NCBI GenBank assembly: GCA_029051445.1
Contig: JAIDKP010000377.1
Coordinates: 1 to 8,921 of the forward strand
DNA from: Muribaculaceae bacterium
GTDB taxonomy: Bacteria; Bacteroidota; Bacteroidia; Bacteroidales; Muribaculaceae
Direction: 5' to 3'
Length of the DNA stretch: 8,921 nt
The notes below the pieces were generated by a model. The model saw only the letters and a list, made by a program, of their open reading frames with translations, made no database searches and had not been told where the DNA came from. The translations under genes were made by a program, and so were the position numbers. Of the stretch, positions 6,111-8,921 are shown piece after piece; the stretch's first letter is position 1, and the number at the start of each line of letters is the position of its first letter.

Positions 6111-8921
6111 ATGGCGAGAATAAAGATAAGCAAAGTAGCAAAAGACCTCAACGTCTCCGTCGCAACAGTCGTTGAGGCACTTCGTAAGAAGAACATTACA
6201 GTCCCCGATGATAATCCTAACTTCCGTCTTGAGGAGGCTGAAGCCGACATTTTGTACAAACAGTTCAAAGTCGACAAAGATCAGAAAAACAAATCAGAGC
6301 AGTTCTCTACACAGCGACACAAAGAACGCAAATCTGAACAGGCGGCCGAAAACAAACCGAAAGCCACCGAAACTGCGCAGCCGGCAACAACACCGGAAGT
6401 CGGAACTATAAACCGACCCAAATTTATCGGAAAAATAGACCTCAAGACCGGAAAACCGGTAGAGGCTGTGAATGCGCCGGAACCAAAGGCCGAGAAACAG
6501 GATTCTGCTCCTGCTCCAAAAAACGAGCCGGAAACGAAGACCGAACCTAAACCTGAAAAAAAGCCTATGGTTGAAGAGCAAAAAACAGCACAGCAGTCCG
6601 AACCGATAAAAACGGCTCCTGCAACAGAAAACAAACCGGAACCGGGACCTAACCCGACACCGGCACCGGCACCCGCTCCTGCTCCCACCCCTGCTACGAC
6701 TCAGGTTTCTGAACCTAAGCCGGCCAATAATACGCAGCCAAAGCCGAAAACCGAGCCGACAGCTCCGGCGGCTAACGAACCTAAAGCCGAAACAAAGACC
6801 GAAACAAAGGCTGAGCCCAAAACCGACCCGTCAAAACCTGAAATCTTCACTTACGGAGAAAAACAGGATCCGCCCCTGAAACTTAATGTCGTAGGAAAAA
6901 TTGACCTTTCGGCAATCAACCAGTCCACTCGACCCAAAAAGAAAACAAAAGAAGAGCGTCGACGCGAAGCACGCGCACAGCAGGGAAACCAGGGTGACCA
7001 GCAGGGACAGAATGGCGACCGCAAGAAACGCCGACGCATCGACGGAAAACAGAAAGTCGACATCGAAAAAACCGTGCAGCAGCAACAGCGCGGCGGCGGA
7101 AACAACGGCAACGGAAACCACAACCGTCCAGCCGGACAGCAAGGACAAGGACAGCAGGGACAGGGAGGCAAAGGACGCGGAAAAGACGCGGCACGCAACA
7201 AGAACAACAGAAACGCGGCACCACACGCTGCCGTAAGCGAGGAAGATGTGCAGAAGCAGGTCAAAGAGACACTTGCACGACTCACCGCAAAAGACAAAGG
7301 CCAGAAAAAAGCCTCAAAGTGGCGTAAGGAAAAGCGAGAGGCATTCGCCAACCGCGAACGCGAGGCCGCCGAGCAGGAAGCTGCAGAGAGCCGCACACTG
7401 AAACTCACCGAGTTTGTGACCGCCAACGACCTTGCATCAATGATGGACGTACCCATCAACCAGGTTATTGCGACCTGCATGAACATCGGCGTGATGGTTT
7501 CGATAAATCAGCGTCTCGATGCTGAGACAATCAACATTGTTGCCGAAGAATTCGGATTCACCACCGAGTACGTCTCTGCCGAAGTTGTCGAGGCCATCAG
7601 CCAGGACGAGGATAAAGAAGAAGACCTTGTCAACCGTCCGCCGATTGTAACCGTAATGGGTCACGTCGACCACGGAAAAACATCGTTGCTCGACTACATA
7701 CGCAAAGCCAACGTCATCGCCGGTGAGGCTGGCGGAATCACGCAGCATATCGGAGCATACAACGTCACACTCTCCGACGGGCGACACCTCACCTTCCTCG
7801 ACACGCCGGGTCACGAAGCATTTACCGCCATGCGTGCGCGTGGTGCCAAGGTTACTGACCTCTGTATCATCATTGTTGCAGCCGACGACAACGTCATGCC
7901 ACAGACAGTCGAAGCCATAAATCATGCATCGGCTGCAGGTGTGCCGATTGTCTTCGCCATAAACAAGATAGACAAGCCACATGCCAACCCCGACAAGATC
8001 AAGGAAGAACTGGCCGGCATGAACTACCTCGTCGAGGAATGGGGAGGAAAATACCAGTCACAGGACATTTCCGCCAAAAAAGGAACCGGCATAGAAGAAC
8101 TCATGGAGAAAGTTCTGCTTGAGGCTGAAATGCTGGAACTCAAAGCCAACCCCAACCGCAAGGCAGTCGGCTCGATCATCGAGTCGTCGCTCGACAAAGG
8201 ACGCGGATATGTAGCGACCGTACTGGTACAGAACGGCACACTGCGCGTCGGCGACACAATACTTGCCGGAACACACTACGGACGAGTAAAAGCAATGTTC
8301 AACGAGCGCAACCAGCGCATCAAGGAGGCAGGACCGGCAACACCGGCTCTCATACTCGGATTAAACGGAGCACCAACAGCAGGCGACACGTTCAACGTGC
8401 TTGATACTGAACAAGAAGCTCGTGAAATTGCCAACAAGCGCGAGCAGCTGCAGCGCGAACTCGGTCTGCGCACCAAGAAAATGCTTTCACTCGAAGATAT
8501 CGGCCGACGCAGAGCGATCGGAAACTTCCAGGAACTCAACATCATCGTCAAAGGCGACGTCGACGGATCGATCGAAGCACTCTCCGACTCACTCATCAAG
8601 CTCTCCACCGAGGAGATTCAGGTCAACGTGCTTCACAAAGCTGTCGGAGAGATCTCTGAAAGCGATGTCACTCTTGCATCGGCATCCGATGCGATCATCA
8701 TCGGATTCCAGGTACGCCCCTCAATGGCTGCACGCAAGGCTGCCGAACGCGACGGAGTGGAGATAAGACTTTACTCGGTCATCTATCAGGCAATCGAAGA
8801 AGTCAAAGACGCAATGTCAGGCATGCTCGCACCCGAACTCAAGGAAGAGATCACCGGATCGGCCGAAGTACTGGAAACATTCCACATTTCCAAAATCGGC
8901 ACTATTGCAGGGTGCCTTGTC
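6111..8921 (+). CDS. infB: Translation initiation factor IF-2 (3' end beyond the window)
   Basis: IF-2 is the GTPase that brings fMet-tRNA to the 30S subunit and promotes subunit joining. The window holds 937 codons without a stop. Residues 1-50 ([20 protein letters not shown]...) are the small helical N-terminal domain in its Bacteroidota form. About 60-360 is a Lys/Glu/Pro/Ala- then Gln/Gly/Arg-rich disordered linker carrying two GKIDL motifs (107-111 and 262-266). A helical region and a second IF2_N-like domain span about 370-480 ([18 protein letters not shown]). The G domain shows GHVDHGKT (517-524), GGITQHIG (541-548), DTPGHE (564-569), NKID (618-621) and SAKKG (654-658). Domain II, domain III and the start of domain IV follow, ending at [11 protein letters not shown]. 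Judging by the family, about 60-70 residues remain. The ATG at 6111 gives the expected N-terminus. It closes the visible part of the rimP-nusA operon. Confidence 0.97.
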   Translation, partial: MARIKISKVAKDLNVSVATVVEALRKKNITVPDDNPNFRLEEAEADILYKQFKVDKDQKNKSEQFSTQRHKERKSEQAAENKPKATETAQPATTPEVGTINRPKFIGKIDLKTGKPVEAVNAPEPKAEKQDSAPAPKNEPETKTEPKPEKKPMVEEQKTAQQSEPIKTAPATENKPEPGPNPTPAPAPAPAPTPATTQVSEPKPANNTQPKPKTEPTAPAANEPKAETKTETKAEPKTDPSKPEIFTYGEKQDPPLKLNVVGKIDLSAINQSTRPKKKTKEERRREARAQQGNQGDQQGQNGDRKKRRRIDGKQKVDIEKTVQQQQRGGGNNGNGNHNRPAGQQGQGQQGQGGKGRGKDAARNKNNRNAAPHAAVSEEDVQKQVKETLARLTAKDKGQKKASKWRKEKREAFANREREAAEQEAAESRTLKLTEFVTANDLASMMDVPINQVIATCMNIGVMVSINQRLDAETINIVAEEFGFTTEYVSAEVVEAISQDEDKEEDLVNRPPIVTVMGHVDHGKTSLLDYIRKANVIAGEAGGITQHIGAYNVTLSDGRHLTFLDTPGHEAFTAMRARGAKVTDLCIIIVAADDNVMPQTVEAINHASAAGVPIVFAINKIDKPHANPDKIKEELAGMNYLVEEWGGKYQSQDISAKKGTGIEELMEKVLLEAEMLELKANPNRKAVGSIIESSLDKGRGYVATVLVQNGTLRVGDTILAGTHYGRVKAMFNERNQRIKEAGPATPALILGLNGAPTAGDTFNVLDTEQEAREIANKREQLQRELGLRTKKMLSLEDIGRRRAIGNFQELNIIVKGDVDGSIEALSDSLIKLSTEEIQVNVLHKAVGEISESDVTLASASDAIIIGFQVRPSMAARKAAERDGVEIRLYSVIYQAIEEVKDAMSGMLAPELKEEITGSAEVLETFHISKIGTIAGCLV
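6654..6695 (+). repeat. Pro/Ala-rich low-complexity tract within infB
   Basis: Fourteen codons encode [14 protein letters not shown]. The codons vary (CCG, CCC, CCT with GCA, GCT), so the repeat is kept at the protein level more than as DNA. It is a rigid, extended part of the disordered linker. On the opposite strand it produces Gly/Ala-rich frames that are not genes. Confidence 0.7.
6786..6821 (+). repeat. Three 12-bp tandem units within infB ([12 protein letters not shown])
   Basis: The first two units, GCCGAAACAAAG and ACCGAAACAAAG, differ in one base; the third, GCTGAGCCCAAA, is degenerate, and a partial fourth (ACCGAC) follows. They encode a charged Lys/Glu stretch in the IF-2 linker. 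Recent slippage duplication is the simple explanation, and this is a likely place for strain-to-strain length variation. Confidence 0.65.

Noticed and set aside
6281..7486. Several minus-strand frames opposite the infB linker, including a Gly/Ala repeat protein and a 211-codon Ser/Phe/Cys-rich frame
   Set aside because: They are the antisense of the Pro/Ala and Gln/Gly/Arg codon tracts of IF-2; few stops arise there because of the skewed base composition. No promoter element or family resemblance was seen.
7437..7982. 181-codon minus-strand frame opposite the IF-2 G domain
   Set aside because: It mirrors the highly conserved GTPase motifs on the + strand and has no recognisable protein character.

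Overview
The window looks like an ordinary chromosomal segment from a Bacteroidales bacterium. I lean towards the Muribaculaceae because the genes are fairly GC-rich for the order, but that is inference. Three things point to Bacteroidota: perfect matches to the phylum's -7 promoter element TAnnTTTG upstream of three transcription units, no Shine-Dalgarno sequences before the starts, and an initiation factor IF-2 with a long disordered N-terminal half. There is no mobile element, CRISPR array, tRNA or rRNA that I can see.

Region by region: 1-277 is AT-rich and has no gene I can support. Positions 278-2459 carry a two-gene unit on the + strand, a B12-binding-type radical SAM enzyme followed after one base by a family-2 glycosyltransferase. 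They look co-transcribed and probably act on one glycan, lipid or other envelope compound; the product cannot be told from the sequence. Positions 2418-3935 on the - strand encode an NhaC-family Na+/H+ antiporter whose 3' end overlaps the glycosyltransferase 3' end by 42 bp. Positions 3936-4240 are a divergent control region with a promoter element facing each way.

Positions 4241-8921 hold the conserved translation/transcription operon rimP-nusA-infB: ribosome maturation factor, transcription elongation/termination factor, and initiation factor IF-2, which is cut by the window edge after 937 codons. A perfect 22-bp palindrome sits between the rimP promoter element and the rimP start and is the most noteworthy non-coding signal.

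I found no convincing undescribed system. The best leads are the rimP leader palindrome, the radical SAM/glycosyltransferase pair of unknown product, the antisense 3' overlap, and a C/A-rich strand bias that places the translation operon on what looks like the lagging strand.
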